64,000 nucleotides of DNA from assembly GCF_038618305.1 (NCBI RefSeq), contig NZ_CP152017.1:2953501-3017500 (forward strand), given 5' to 3'. Below the pieces are notes generated by a model. The model was given only the letters and a program-made list of their open reading frames with translations, was not told where the DNA came from and ran no database searches. Both the position numbers and the translations under genes were made by a program. This DNA comes from Sporosarcina sp. FSL K6-2383. GTDB taxonomy: Bacteria > Bacillota > Bacilli > Bacillales_A > Planococcaceae. This document shows, one piece after another, positions 10,201 through 18,840 of this stretch. Position 1 is the stretch's first letter; each line of letters begins with the position of its first letter.

Positions 10201-10758
10201 TTAGATTACTTCTTCTGAATGATCCATAAAGGTTAGTTGAACAATGTAGATAATCATACCTGCAGTGATGAATAAAAAACCCCATCCTAGTATTTTCTGC
10301 TCCAATTCTAAGTAGTTATTACATAATTGAATCGGTGAATCCACATACAACCAGCCCATTAAGCCAAACATTGAAATATAATTCAAAAAGATAAAACTTT
10401 TCCCTAACACTTGTAACTTATCCCAACTATCTCTTAAAGCAAGACCAGCAAGAGGAAGCCCTATAAATTTAAACAGTTCTATATACCATATCGCTAGCGC
10501 TTCATCCATCGCTCTTGGGAGCATCCAGTACATTGTTATAAAAACGATGAATAAAATACCTGGTATACCATTACCATTCCATTTCATGAAAAAAGAATAA
10601 TATTTTTTTAAAACAGTTTGACCGACTAGCCAGCCTACAATCATCAGTAAAGGTATTTGAACAAGCATATGCAAAATCATAATGGATTCCACTAGAGAAA
10701 TAACGGGGGGAACCCATAATAATATATACAAAACAATTCCAAAGATTGTTTGTTTCAT
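10201..10758 (-). CDS. Six-span membrane protein, probable accessory subunit of the CuA heme-copper enzyme
   Basis: An approximately 185-residue, very hydrophobic protein with about six predicted spans. I do not recognise it with certainty. A segment ILHMLVQIPLLMIVGW near residues 30-45 and a later RAMDEAL ... RDSWDKL stretch recall CtaG/DUF1404-like proteins found beside heme-copper oxidases. It is the third gene of the operon, 35 bases after the catalytic subunit, and closes it with a strong terminator, so it is likely an assembly factor or third subunit. A GTG start at 10773 is also possible. ATG 10758 is preferred because GGGG lies ten bases before it. Confidence 0.55.
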   Translation of the reverse strand: MKQTIFGIVLYILLWVPPVISLVESIMILHMLVQIPLLMIVGWLVGQTVLKKYYSFFMKWNGNGIPGILFIVFITMYWMLPRAMDEALAIWYIELFKFIGLPLAGLALRDSWDKLQVLGKSFIFLNYISMFGLMGWLYVDSPIQLCNNYLELEQKILGWGFLFITAGMIIYIVQLTFMDHSEEVI

Positions 10759-10793
10759 ATCCTTATGCCCCACTTCATTTCTTTAATTTATAC

Positions 10794-12281
10794 TTAGCTC
10801 ACTTCAGTCTCCTGTGTTGTGCTATTAATTGATGTTTTATTTCTTCCGAAAATATAACGAACAAAATGAAGAGCAAATATCAAAATACCAATAACTACAA
10901 ATATGCCTGTGACAGCACCTACTTGGGCGGGTCCCATCCATTCCGGTAAATGTGTAGCAAAGCGTCTTGGTGTACTAATAGCACCTGAAACAAGGAATGA
11001 CACACAAACACCAAACATAGATAGCGTATAGAGGATAAATGCAAACTTATCTAAGCCATTTGTCTTCAGTTGACTATCATTTTTCGCTAGGAAATACATA
11101 AAACCAAACATCATTGCAATGACGCCGAGCCCCATATACATATGAAAATGTCCAGGTACCCATTTCGTATTGTGCATGACATGGTTGACGACAATCGCTG
11201 AGTCAACAAGTGCCGGAACCACACCTGCAGTCCAACCAAACATAGATAGGAAGATTAAAGACGAAGCCATATCCCATTTAATGCCCGACTTATAGACAAT
11301 CATCAATGCCCCATAAGCTGTAATAACCAGTACAGGCAAACCATTCGCATACGATAATATTTGACCAAGAATTAAAATCCATTTTGGCATTACACTATCC
11401 ATAAGAAGATGGTGAGGATAGACAATCATTGTAAAGAGTGTTGACATAGTCCAAGCGATTAGAAATGGTTTATTGGCCTTCCAAGGTCGCCCTGTATAGC
11501 GAGATAAAATTTCATAGACTGCTATAACCGCCATATAAATAGTAGCATTAGCAAAAATATGTCCGAATGCATACGTCAAGTTTTTAGCTAGCAACGGGTT
11601 AAATGTAAAAGCGGGATTAACGACACTAATCATGTTGACAATAAGTACAGTTGCTCCAGCAGTCAGTGCTGATATATTAACGATTGTCACCATCGTACTT
11701 GCTACAACTGTTGTAGGCGGTGCATCCTTTTCAGCCTTCTTACCTGAAATAACATCCCAGCCAAGCCCTTTTCCAAGGCTTCCGTACTTTTTAATAATTG
11801 CTCGGCCTGTATCGATATAAAGCAATAGGAACCCTACACCTAAGACAAGCATTCCACCTAAGTAGAGTAAAGCACCTGTTGTCCCCCATGCCCCCCCTGA
11901 TAATGCTGGAAGCGGATACAAGAACGTCCATGCACTGGCATATTCAAACGAGAATATCCCGATAATTGTCATGACGACACCTATTAAAAATAATACGAGA
12001 TTAAGATTAAATATTTTCTTGGATAAGTCTACATAGTGACTGAGGAAATACCACATGATTGCGGATGTTGCAAGCGCCGCTGAACCAATCATAGCCGTGC
12101 CATGGATCGTTAAAAATTGATAAAAAGATGCTGCTGATAGTTCAATAAGTCCACCTTGTGATGCTAACATCAGGACTCCAAAAATCATTCCTACAATGAC
12201 AACAGCGCCTGAAATGATCATTTGTGTTACAACTTTATCGTCCCTTGATTTTAACGATGTATATTTATGAGTAATAGCCAT
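10794..12281 (-). CDS. Heme-copper oxidase-family catalytic subunit lacking the active-site Tyr; candidate CuA nitric oxide reductase
   Basis: This 495-residue protein has about 13 spans with the heme-copper ligand set: His60 (low-spin heme), His241 (first CuB/FeB ligand, in AFGH), His290-His291, His378 (active-site heme) and His380 (low-spin heme, HFHMYMG). Routine annotation would call it ba3-type oxidase subunit I. In B-family oxygen reductases the His241 equivalent is followed four residues later by the cross-linked Tyr (pattern GHPxVY). Here that position is Asn245 (GHIFAN) and the next Tyr is 249. Loss of that Tyr is a mark of NO reductases, and a CuA-containing NO reductase is known in Bacillus azotoformans. 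With nirK and FNR-like sites in this window, NO reduction is my preferred role. A cytochrome oxidase remains possible. Confidence 0.75.
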   Translation of the reverse strand: MAITHKYTSLKSRDDKVVTQMIISGAVVIVGMIFGVLMLASQGGLIELSAASFYQFLTIHGTAMIGSAALATSAIMWYFLSHYVDLSKKIFNLNLVLFLIGVVMTIIGIFSFEYASAWTFLYPLPALSGGAWGTTGALLYLGGMLVLGVGFLLLYIDTGRAIIKKYGSLGKGLGWDVISGKKAEKDAPPTTVVASTMVTIVNISALTAGATVLIVNMISVVNPAFTFNPLLAKNLTYAFGHIFANATIYMAVIAVYEILSRYTGRPWKANKPFLIAWTMSTLFTMIVYPHHLLMDSVMPKWILILGQILSYANGLPVLVITAYGALMIVYKSGIKWDMASSLIFLSMFGWTAGVVPALVDSAIVVNHVMHNTKWVPGHFHMYMGLGVIAMMFGFMYFLAKNDSQLKTNGLDKFAFILYTLSMFGVCVSFLVSGAISTPRRFATHLPEWMGPAQVGAVTGIFVVIGILIFALHFVRYIFGRNKTSINSTTQETEVS

Positions 12282-12299
12282 TCCTTGTACACTCCCTTT

Positions 12300-12821
12300 C
12301 TACTTCACTACAATTTGATCCATCATGACATGGTGTGCCAACCCACAGTACTCCAAGCAAAGTATCTTATATGTACCGGGCTCATCAAACGTTATATATA
12401 CAACATTCGTATATTCCGGCATTGCTTGCGTCTGGGCTATTAAATTCATCTCTTCATCATAAATACCGAAACCATGCGTTGCATCTGCAGTTGTCACATG
12501 AAATTCAACAGACTGGCCAACATCAAATTCTTTCTCACTGATTTTCCAACCAAATTGGAAAGCCTCAACATCTACAATGACAGGCTCATTGCCTTCACTA
12601 TAGACAGGCTGGTTGAAAGGTAACTCCCTTAACGTATAAACCATAACGACTATCATTAAAATAACGACAAACGTACCGTACACTTTTCGAATTTTGTACC
12701 ACTTTTTCACGATAGGCTCATAATCTTGTTTTTGTGTCGACTTTATTGCAACAAAACCAAAAACGACTGCAATCGCCAAAATAAACACCAAACTCACTAC
12801 CCACGCCACTGTTTGGACCAT
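12300..12821 (-). CDS. CuA-binding subunit II of the heme-copper enzyme
   Basis: About 173 residues: two N-terminal membrane hairpin segments (about 3-25 and 45-65), then a periplasm-facing cupredoxin domain. The complete CuA site is visible: a His in DATHGFG and the C-terminal C-x3-C-x3-H-x2-M (CLEYCGLAHHVM). It therefore accepts electrons from a cytochrome c or directly from menaquinol and passes them to the catalytic subunit, whose gene begins 18 bases downstream. ATG 12821 follows AAGGAGGATTTTACA, so the longer ORF from 12860 is not used. It is the first gene of a three-gene operon that diverges from the TDT channel gene across a shared FNR-like site. Confidence 0.88.
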   Translation of the reverse strand: MVQTVAWVVSLVFILAIAVVFGFVAIKSTQKQDYEPIVKKWYKIRKVYGTFVVILMIVVMVYTLRELPFNQPVYSEGNEPVIVDVEAFQFGWKISEKEFDVGQSVEFHVTTADATHGFGIYDEEMNLIAQTQAMPEYTNVVYITFDEPGTYKILCLEYCGLAHHVMMDQIVVK

Positions 12822-12923
12822 TGTAAAATCCTCCTTCATATTTTCACATAAAAAACACATTCTATACTAAACGGCTGACGAAGCCCGGCTTCTTCTAGTT
12901 AACGATTTTTCACATGTCCATAC

Positions 12924-12972
12924 TGTGATAAAAATCACTACCTTTTCAATTAACTACCTTATAATTATGTAT
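12924..12972. promoter_or_regulatory. FNR/CRP-type operator with class II promoter for the TDT gene, shared with the CuA operon
   Basis: TGTGA-TAAAAA-TCACT at 12924-12939 matches the Bacillus FNR box TGTGA-N6-TCACA at nine of ten positions. On the plus strand a perfect TATAAT lies at 12960-12965, putting the start near 12972 and the operator centre about 41 bp upstream. The site also lies about 110 bp before the start codon of the divergent CuA-subunit gene, where a clear -10 box is harder to see. Confidence 0.65.
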
Positions 12973-13030
12973 AATCAGTGAACGTATTTCTAATCTTGAG
13001 ATAACTGCGCATGAAAGGAATCAACAAACT

Positions 13031-14077
13031 ATGATTTACCTATTCAAACAAACAGTATCTAATCTTTTCTCAGGTTACTTTTCTGTCGTTATGGCAACAG
13101 GTGCTCTTTCCATTGCCTTGCACTTACTTGACATGCATGCAATTGCGCATGTGCTATTGCACGTCAATACTGCCGCCTATCTTATCCTGTGGATATTGAC
13201 CATTCTTCGGCTCACTTATTATTTCCCCCGTGTAATTGAAGATCTTACAAGTCACTCTAATGGACCTGGTTTTTTCACATTAGTTGCGGGAACCTGCGTG
13301 TTTGGTAGTCAGCTCATTATCATCGCGGAAAACTATCAGTTAGCTAGCTATTTATGGGGACTTGGTATTATCCTTTGGTTAACGATTATGTATGTCTTCT
13401 TCACTGCCGTGACCATACGAAAAAACAAACCTGCTTTATCTGAAGGGATTAACGGGGCTTGGTTAATTGCCGCTGTGGCCACACAATCCATTTCGATACT
13501 TGGTACTTTACTGTCGGACCGTGTGACTAGCGGACAGGAAATTCTACTATTCATTACTTTATGTATGTTTCTCTTAGGCTGTATGCTTTATTTAAATATC
13601 ATCACACTCATTTTCTACCGCTTCACTTTCTTAGAATTAAAACACGCTGCCCTCACCCCTCCCTATTGGATTAATATGGGCGCTGTTGCGATTACTACAT
13701 TAGCCGGGTCAACATTATTATTACACGCCGATAACTGGCCACTTCTTGTTGAATTAACACCGTTCATAAAGGGATTTACATTATTTTTCTGGATCACAGG
13801 AACATGGTGGATTCCATTGCTATTTATCTTAATGATTTGGCGTCATATCTATCATCGCTACCCGTTAAAATATGACCCACAGTTTTGGGGCATGGCCTTC
13901 CCACTTGCCATGTACACAACAAGTACATTCCAATTATCCAAAGCTTTACAATTACCTTTTCTAGTCATCATTCCACGCTTCATGGTTTTCGTTGCCATCG
14001 CAGCCTGGCTTGCCGTATTTTTTGGCATGCTCCACCATCTTTATAGTTGTTTGAAAAGGTACCCGTTAATGAAATAA
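13031..14077 (+). CDS. TDT/SLAC1-family anion channel or transporter
   Basis: A 348-residue membrane protein with ten predicted spans, the layout of the tellurite-resistance/dicarboxylate transporter (TDT) family, whose members include TehA, malate transporters and plant SLAC1 nitrate/chloride channels. The opening segment GYFSVVMATGALSIAL is typical of the first helix. AAAGGAA precedes ATG 13031. An FNR-like site at the class II position controls it and it is divergent from the putative NO reductase operon. I infer movement of a small anion used or produced in anaerobic nitrogen respiration, perhaps nitrate or nitrite. The substrate is not proved; C4-dicarboxylate or sulfite are alternatives. 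Confidence 0.75.
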   Translation: MIYLFKQTVSNLFSGYFSVVMATGALSIALHLLDMHAIAHVLLHVNTAAYLILWILTILRLTYYFPRVIEDLTSHSNGPGFFTLVAGTCVFGSQLIIIAENYQLASYLWGLGIILWLTIMYVFFTAVTIRKNKPALSEGINGAWLIAAVATQSISILGTLLSDRVTSGQEILLFITLCMFLLGCMLYLNIITLIFYRFTFLELKHAALTPPYWINMGAVAITTLAGSTLLLHADNWPLLVELTPFIKGFTLFFWITGTWWIPLLFILMIWRHIYHRYPLKYDPQFWGMAFPLAMYTTSTFQLSKALQLPFLVIIPRFMVFVAIAAWLAVFFGMLHHLYSCLKRYPLMK

Positions 14078-14113
14078 GAAAATGCCTACGCATATGCGCA
14101 GGCATTTTCTTAT
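14076..14113. terminator. Bidirectional terminator between TDT and SLC13 genes
   Basis: Long stem AAGAAAATGCCT/AGGCATTTTCTT around GCGCATATGCG-like sequence, U-rich on both strands. It overlaps both gene ends. Confidence 0.8.
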
Positions 14114-15954
14114 AACGGAAAGATAAGTGGAATCGCAATCATCATGACGATAAACATGATGATTTGCAATGGAACGCCAACTTTGACAAAATCGAAAAAC
14201 TTATAGCCACCCGCTGTCATGACAAGTGCATTCGTCGGAGATGCGACAGGAGTTGCAAAAGCCATACTAGAAGCAACCGCGACAGCGATTAAAAATGTAT
14301 ATGGGCTAGCGTCCAAGCTAATCGCGGCATTCATGGCAATCGGTGCAAACAACACAGCTGTTGCCGTATTACTAATAAATTGCCCGAACACCATTGTGAT
14401 AAAATAAATACCTGCTAGTACACCAATCGCTCCAAAACTACCAAGCATACTAATAATGCCTTCTGATAACATCACCATACCACCCGTTTTTTCCAAGGCA
14501 GTCGCCATCGGTAGCATCGCCGCAATGAGCACAATACTTTCCCAGTTAATTTTACCGTAAGCATCATCCATATTACGCACGCAGCCCGTCACAATCATTA
14601 ATACAGCCCCGATTAACACTGAAATAACGGCTGGGAACACTTCAAAAATCATCAGTAGTACCATCAACAGCATAATGCCCCCAGCAATCGGCGCTTTACC
14701 ATTTGCCGCCGCCATACTGGCATGTTCTTTCGGTTGCCCAACAACGACAACATCTCTCGTTTCTCTTGCCAACAATTCAATTTCATCCCACGAACCTTGT
14801 ACAAGTAGCGCATCGCCAAAGCGCAAACGCTCCTTCGACATTTCTTTTAACACATATTCTCCACGTCGATTAATGCCAAGAATATTTAAATTGTATTTCT
14901 CTCGGAAGCTAATGCCTCGGACGGTTTCACCAATCAAACTAGAATGAGGCGTCAACAACACTTCTGCAATTCCAAACTGCTTAGATATTAACTCGTCTGC
15001 TTCTGACTCTTCCTCTTCAATCACTAGTAAATAATCCGCTACAAACTTTTCCATACTGTTCCATGCACCTTGAATTCGTAAAATATCCTTGGCTTGAATA
15101 ATACTCGTCGGACCCGCCATTTCCTGATACGTCATCGGCAATAAATTGATTCCTTCCGTCGATTTCCGTTCAATGGTCAAAATACATAATTGGTAGGCTC
15201 CAGGAATCTTTAATTGCGCCAGACGCTTGCCAATCATTTCTGAGTCCTCCGGTACGCTCACGCGGAATAAGTTACCGCCTAATTGATAGTCAGAAGCTAG
15301 CTGTTTAGGTGACAGCTGATGCTCATCTTTCGAATTATTTCTTCGTTTTTCATTCGGCAATAAAATATTGCGAACGGCGTATAAATAAATGATCCCTACA
15401 ACGACACCAATAATACCAATTGGCGTAATCTCAAAAAAGCCTAACTTTTCAAAGCCATTGTCCACCAATTGTTGACTGACAATTAAGTTTGGTGGAGAGG
15501 CAATAAGCGTCAGCAAGCCCGAAAAGCTTGCCATATACGATAGCGGTATTAAAAATTTCGAAGGACTGCTTTTCATACTTATCGCCACGCTGACGACAAT
15601 CGGTAGCATTAACGCAACCGTTCCTGTGTTACTCATGAAAGCTCCGACAGCTGCTACAATGACAAGTAACAAAATGAATAATTTCTTCTCGCTATCTCCC
15701 GATGAACGTAACAAGACATTCCCTGCCATTTGGGCTAATCCGGTTCGTAAAATACCGGCTCCTACAATAAATAACCCCGCAATCATAATGACGACAGAGT
15801 TCGAGAAGCCGACAAGTGCTTCTGTCGCATCTAAAATTCCTGTTAAAACGAATGCCAATAACGCCAGCACCGCCACAAGATCCGCGCGCACTCGATTGCT
15901 CATAAATAAAATAATGCTAATGCCTAAAATGATAAATGTAATAATCAGTTGCAC
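14110..15954 (-). CDS. SLC13/DASS-family permease with paired TrkA-C (RCK_C) domains
   Basis: A 614-residue transporter: an N-terminal membrane half (spans within about 1-190), a soluble middle of about 200 residues carrying two TrkA-C regulatory folds, and a C-terminal membrane half ending in the family motif SNTATAVLFAP ... ASSMAFATPVASPTNA. Substrates in the family are divalent anions such as sulfate, phosphate or dicarboxylates. An in-frame start at 16092 exists, but that extra stretch is only the translation of a 21-bp tandem array. GTG 15954 is preceded by AGAAAGGAT and gives a normal first membrane helix. It is monocistronic and convergent with the TDT gene. Confidence 0.85.
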   Translation of the reverse strand: MQLIITFIILGISIILFMSNRVRADLVAVLALLAFVLTGILDATEALVGFSNSVVIMIAGLFIVGAGILRTGLAQMAGNVLLRSSGDSEKKLFILLLVIVAAVGAFMSNTGTVALMLPIVVSVAISMKSSPSKFLIPLSYMASFSGLLTLIASPPNLIVSQQLVDNGFEKLGFFEITPIGIIGVVVGIIYLYAVRNILLPNEKRRNNSKDEHQLSPKQLASDYQLGGNLFRVSVPEDSEMIGKRLAQLKIPGAYQLCILTIERKSTEGINLLPMTYQEMAGPTSIIQAKDILRIQGAWNSMEKFVADYLLVIEEEESEADELISKQFGIAEVLLTPHSSLIGETVRGISFREKYNLNILGINRRGEYVLKEMSKERLRFGDALLVQGSWDEIELLARETRDVVVVGQPKEHASMAAANGKAPIAGGIMLLMVLLMIFEVFPAVISVLIGAVLMIVTGCVRNMDDAYGKINWESIVLIAAMLPMATALEKTGGMVMLSEGIISMLGSFGAIGVLAGIYFITMVFGQFISNTATAVLFAPIAMNAAISLDASPYTFLIAVAVASSMAFATPVASPTNALVMTAGGYKFFDFVKVGVPLQIIMFIVMMIAIPLIFPL

Positions 15955-15974
15955 TGAACTCGAATCCTTTCTAA

Positions 15975-16098
15975 TTATGACCGGCATACGTCGTGTTATG
16001 ACCGCCATGGACTGTGTTATGCTCGACATGGGGTAGTTTATGACCGCCTTGAGCCCTGTTACGCTCGGCACGAACGGGTTTATGACCGGCATAACCTT
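15975..16098. repeat. Six-unit degenerate 21-bp tandem array upstream of the SLC13 gene
   Basis: The word TTATG (once TTACG) recurs at 15975, 15996, 16017, 16038, 16059 and 16080, exactly 21 bp apart. The unit is close to TTATGACCGGCAT plus eight variable bases, and its core is a near-palindrome (ATG..CCGG..CAT). As 21 is seven codons, the minus strand reads through as a heptapeptide repeat (MPVI-like). Two helical turns per unit would place every core on one face of the DNA. Function unknown. Confidence 0.85.
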
Positions 16099-16124
16099 AC
16101 TTATTATTATTGTATACCAGCTAC

Positions 16125-16155
16125 AAAAAAAGTGCCGGTGACAACGGCACTTTTT
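16125..16155. terminator. Terminator-like hairpin
   Basis: AGTGCCG/CGGCACT stem at 16131-16151 with A-rich sequence on its left and TTTTT on its right, usable on either strand. It directly abuts repeat copy A. Confidence 0.6.
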
Positions 16156-16346
16156 ATTTTCTTTAGCAGGAACTCAGTTCCTGCTAAAGAAAATAAAGCC
16201 TCCGGTGGATGACACAAATTTTGAATGGAGTTAAGGAAGGCAGTCTAAGTTCGCGACGTCCTGTCGCACCGACTGCATAACCTACATCCTGTAGGCCCCA
16301 AGCGCAATTAAAAATTTGGACACAATCACGCCAAGGCGTAATTGAT
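16153..16346 (+). repeat. Structured dispersed repeat, copy A
   Basis: It starts with a perfect 22-bp hairpin (16153-16174 with 16176-16197, one-base loop). A conserved body follows: GCCTCCGG, a closing stem (16215-16226 with about 16307-16318), stem GCAGTC/GACTGC (16240-16245 with 16271-16276) holding GCGAC/GTCGC, hairpin CCTACA/TGTAGG (16281-16295), and the end palindrome around CACGCCAAGGCGT (16324-16343). The same body occurs at 46726-46930 and, inverted, at 56349-56605. It lies between the SLC13 gene and the ABC ATPase. Confidence 0.85.
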
Positions 16347-16349
16347 TGT

Positions 16350-17135
16350 TTATTCTTTATGTATCGCCAACCAAGGGCGCTCATTTTCCCAACGAATTGT
16401 CACGGGGACTTGATAGGTTGTCGAAAGATAATCATTCGTCAAAACTTCATGCTTCGGCCCTGCAACCACAATCTCTCCATCTTTCAATAGAAGTACATGT
16501 GTTATTGCTTCCACCAATTCTTCAATATGATGCGTCACATAAATGATATGACAACCATTTTGTACGACATCCTCCATTGCACTTAGAAATTGTTCGCGTG
16601 ATAAAATATCCAAGCCAGAACACGGTTCATCCAAAATAAGCATTTTCGGATCACTCATTAACGAACGCGCAATAAGCACTCTCCTTTTTTCCCCTTCGGA
16701 CAACTGATGATACGGCTTGCCCTTTAAAAACCCTAAACGCAAACTCGCCAATAACGCATCCGCCTTATCCCAATCCTCCTGTATCACCTGCTCATAAATC
16801 CCAAAGCTCGCAAATTTACCGCTAACGACTACTCGCTCCACCGTTTCACGATTAAAAAACTCAGCAAAACGCTCCAATGAACTACTAACAAAGCCGATCT
16901 TTTTACGCAACTCTGGTAAACTCGTTCGACCAAATCGATTCCCTAGCACAGTCACTTCACCTGATGACGGAAAATGATAGCCCGATACAATATTGAGCAA
17001 AGATGTTTTCCCTGAACCATTCAAACCAAGTATGCCCCAATGCTCATTCGGCTGAATAGACCAATTAATATCGCGAACGATTTCCTTATTTCCTCTATGT
17101 AATGAAACATTTTTCAATGAAACGATACTTTCCAT
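16350..17135 (-). CDS. Orphan ABC transporter ATPase (YlmA/ModF-like)
   Basis: A 261-residue single nucleotide-binding domain with Walker A GLNGSGKTS (about 37-45), signature LSEGEKRRVLIARSL (about 141-155), Walker B MLILDEPCSGLD and H-loop His in YVTHHIEEL. The sequence is closest in feel to Bacillus YlmA and the molybdate-operon ATPase ModF, which sit apart from any permease. No permease or binding protein is nearby here either. ATG 17135 with AAAGGGGATTTTAGTT upstream is chosen over an in-frame ATG at 17207. The partner and cargo are unknown, and some such proteins act on ribosomes rather than in transport. Confidence 0.82.
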   Translation of the reverse strand: MESIVSLKNVSLHRGNKEIVRDINWSIQPNEHWGILGLNGSGKTSLLNIVSGYHFPSSGEVTVLGNRFGRTSLPELRKKIGFVSSSLERFAEFFNRETVERVVVSGKFASFGIYEQVIQEDWDKADALLASLRLGFLKGKPYHQLSEGEKRRVLIARSLMSDPKMLILDEPCSGLDILSREQFLSAMEDVVQNGCHIIYVTHHIEELVEAITHVLLLKDGEIVVAGPKHEVLTNDYLSTTYQVPVTIRWENERPWLAIHKE

Positions 17136-17339
17136 AACTAAAATCCCCTTTGAATAATCAGATAACAATGATAATAACATCGTTTGAGTTATTTGAACAA
17201 TGGCCACTTGTGCTCGAATTTACATAATAATCACAAATTCAGCATATATAATTTAGGCAAAAGCCATTTAAATAGGTCCCTGCCACTTCATTTGCTATAC
17301 TTATCAAGGTAAATACGTAACGATAAAGGAGCAAATTTC

Positions 17340-18056
17340 ATGCAAAATCTAACAGGTAAAACAGCGTTAATCACTGGAGCAGGTAGAGGTATTGGCCGTG
17401 CGACGGCAATTGCTTTCGCTAAAGAAGGCATCCATGTAGGGCTTGTGGGCAGAACAGCTGCAAACCTTGGGGAAGTGGCAAAAGAACTTAGCCAATACGG
17501 CGTGAATGTCACAATGGCGACTGCTGATGTGTCGGATAACGAATCCGTCATCGCCGCAGTAGAACATATCAAAGCAGAACTAGGTCCGATTGATATTTTG
17601 ATTAACAATGCAGGTATCGGCAAGTTCGGTAAATTCCTTGAGCTATCACCAGAGGAATTCAAAAATATTATCGATGTGAACTTAATGGGCGTTTATTATG
17701 TCACAAGAGCTGTGCTTCCTGAAATGATCGAAAGACAAGCTGGCGATATCATTAATATTTCATCAACAGCTGGTCAAAAAGGCGCACCTGTCACAAGTGC
17801 ATACAGCGCATCGAAATTCGGTGTTCTTGGACTGACAGAATCTCTAATGCTTGAAGTCAGAAAGCATAACATCCGTGTTAGCGCCTTGACACCAAGTACA
17901 GTTGCAACCGACTTGGCAATCGAAAGTAATCTTACAGACGGAAATCCAGACAAAGTCATGCAGCCGGAGGATTTAGCTGAAGTGATGGTGATGCAATTGA
18001 AATTACACCCACGTATTCTTGTGAAATCGGCTGGGTTATGGTCGACGAATCCTTAA
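17340..18056 (+). CDS. Short-chain dehydrogenase/reductase (FabG/YoxD-like)
   Basis: A 238-residue classical SDR: NAD(P)-binding TGAGRGIG at about residues 13-20, the structural motif NNAG (about 85), catalytic Ser in ISSTAGQKG (about 138) and the YSASK pair Tyr151/Lys155. AAAGGAG precedes ATG 17340. The length matches Bacillus YoxD and other FabG-like 3-ketoacyl reductases. It is alone in its transcription unit and outside any fatty acid cluster, so it is probably not the main FabG. The real substrate is unknown. Confidence 0.85.
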   Translation: MQNLTGKTALITGAGRGIGRATAIAFAKEGIHVGLVGRTAANLGEVAKELSQYGVNVTMATADVSDNESVIAAVEHIKAELGPIDILINNAGIGKFGKFLELSPEEFKNIIDVNLMGVYYVTRAVLPEMIERQAGDIINISSTAGQKGAPVTSAYSASKFGVLGLTESLMLEVRKHNIRVSALTPSTVATDLAIESNLTDGNPDKVMQPEDLAEVMVMQLKLHPRILVKSAGLWSTNP

Positions 18057-18080
18057 GCCTGTTTATCACCATGTAACCCA

Positions 18081-18126
18081 AAAAGGTGTCCCGTTAGTCA
18101 ATTTTCTGACCAGTGGGACACCTTTT
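18081..18126. terminator. Terminator after the SDR gene
   Basis: Perfect AAAAGGTGTCCC/GGGACACCTTTT stem with a 22-base loop. T-rich on both sides, so it can also serve the convergent DUF420 gene. Confidence 0.8.
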
Positions 18127-18139
18127 CTATCACCTCGTC

Positions 18140-18685
18140 TCAATAATAAGGCGAAATCAAAATATACACGAGCACACCTGTAAAACTAACATATAGCCAA
18201 ATCGGCATTGTCCAGCGAGCAATTTTCTTATGACGAGCATTTTCTCGATTCCATGCACGTGTGACGCTTGTCAGCGCAAGTGGTACAATAGCTGCCGCCA
18301 AAACAATATGGGTAATGAGAATAAAATAATAAAATCCTGCCATAAAGCCTTCTCCCCCAAAGGATGTCGAAGGTGCCAAGTAGTGATAGCTAACATACGT
18401 GATTAAGAACAAAAATGTCGTCGTAAACGCTGCGTAAATAAAACGCTGATGCACCTTAACGTTGCGCTTCAAAATCGCAACTAATGCACATAGTAAAAAT
18501 ACAAATGTGAAACTGTTCAAAATTGCATTCGTCAACGGTAAAATTGCTAGATCAGCTGCTTCGAAATTTTTCTCTCCTCGCATTCCGGATAATGCTCCGA
18601 TTGCACCAATTAGAATGATAGATAGTGCAATAATAAACGGCTTATAATTACGTTTTTCAAACGGCTTACTCATACTATTTTTCAT
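18140..18685 (-). CDS. DUF420 membrane protein (CtaM/YozB-like heme-copper oxidase factor)
   Basis: A 181-residue protein with five predicted membrane spans and several conserved histidines (HQRFIY, SYHYLAP, ITHIVLA), matching DUF420. The family includes CtaM, needed for aa3-type quinol oxidase activity in Staphylococcus, and Bacillus YozB. A longer frame from 18928 exists, but ATG 18685 has GGAGTGG nine bases before it and gives the family length. It lies 0.6 kb from ctaA, fitting a role in terminal oxidase maturation, though the two are not in one operon. Confidence 0.82.
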   Translation of the reverse strand: MKNSMSKPFEKRNYKPFIIALSIILIGAIGALSGMRGEKNFEAADLAILPLTNAILNSFTFVFLLCALVAILKRNVKVHQRFIYAAFTTTFLFLITYVSYHYLAPSTSFGGEGFMAGFYYFILITHIVLAAAIVPLALTSVTRAWNRENARHKKIARWTMPIWLYVSFTGVLVYILISPYY

Positions 18686-18840
18686 AGAAATAATCCACTC
18701 CAATACTTTTTTGAGACTATAGATTTTAAAGTGATGACTTATACATTCTACATGAAAAATAGCTACATCCCAATGAATAAGTGTTAGTCTTACGAGAATT
18801 AGAGGTAAACTAGTAAGTAGAAATACGATTGGTGGCGAAT

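Noticed and set aside
16184..16384. A 66-codon minus-strand frame over repeat copy A, and the N-terminal extension of the NRDE gene over copy B
   Set aside because: Both are translations of the structured repeat. Frames are not maintained between copies, while base pairing is, so the element is non-coding.
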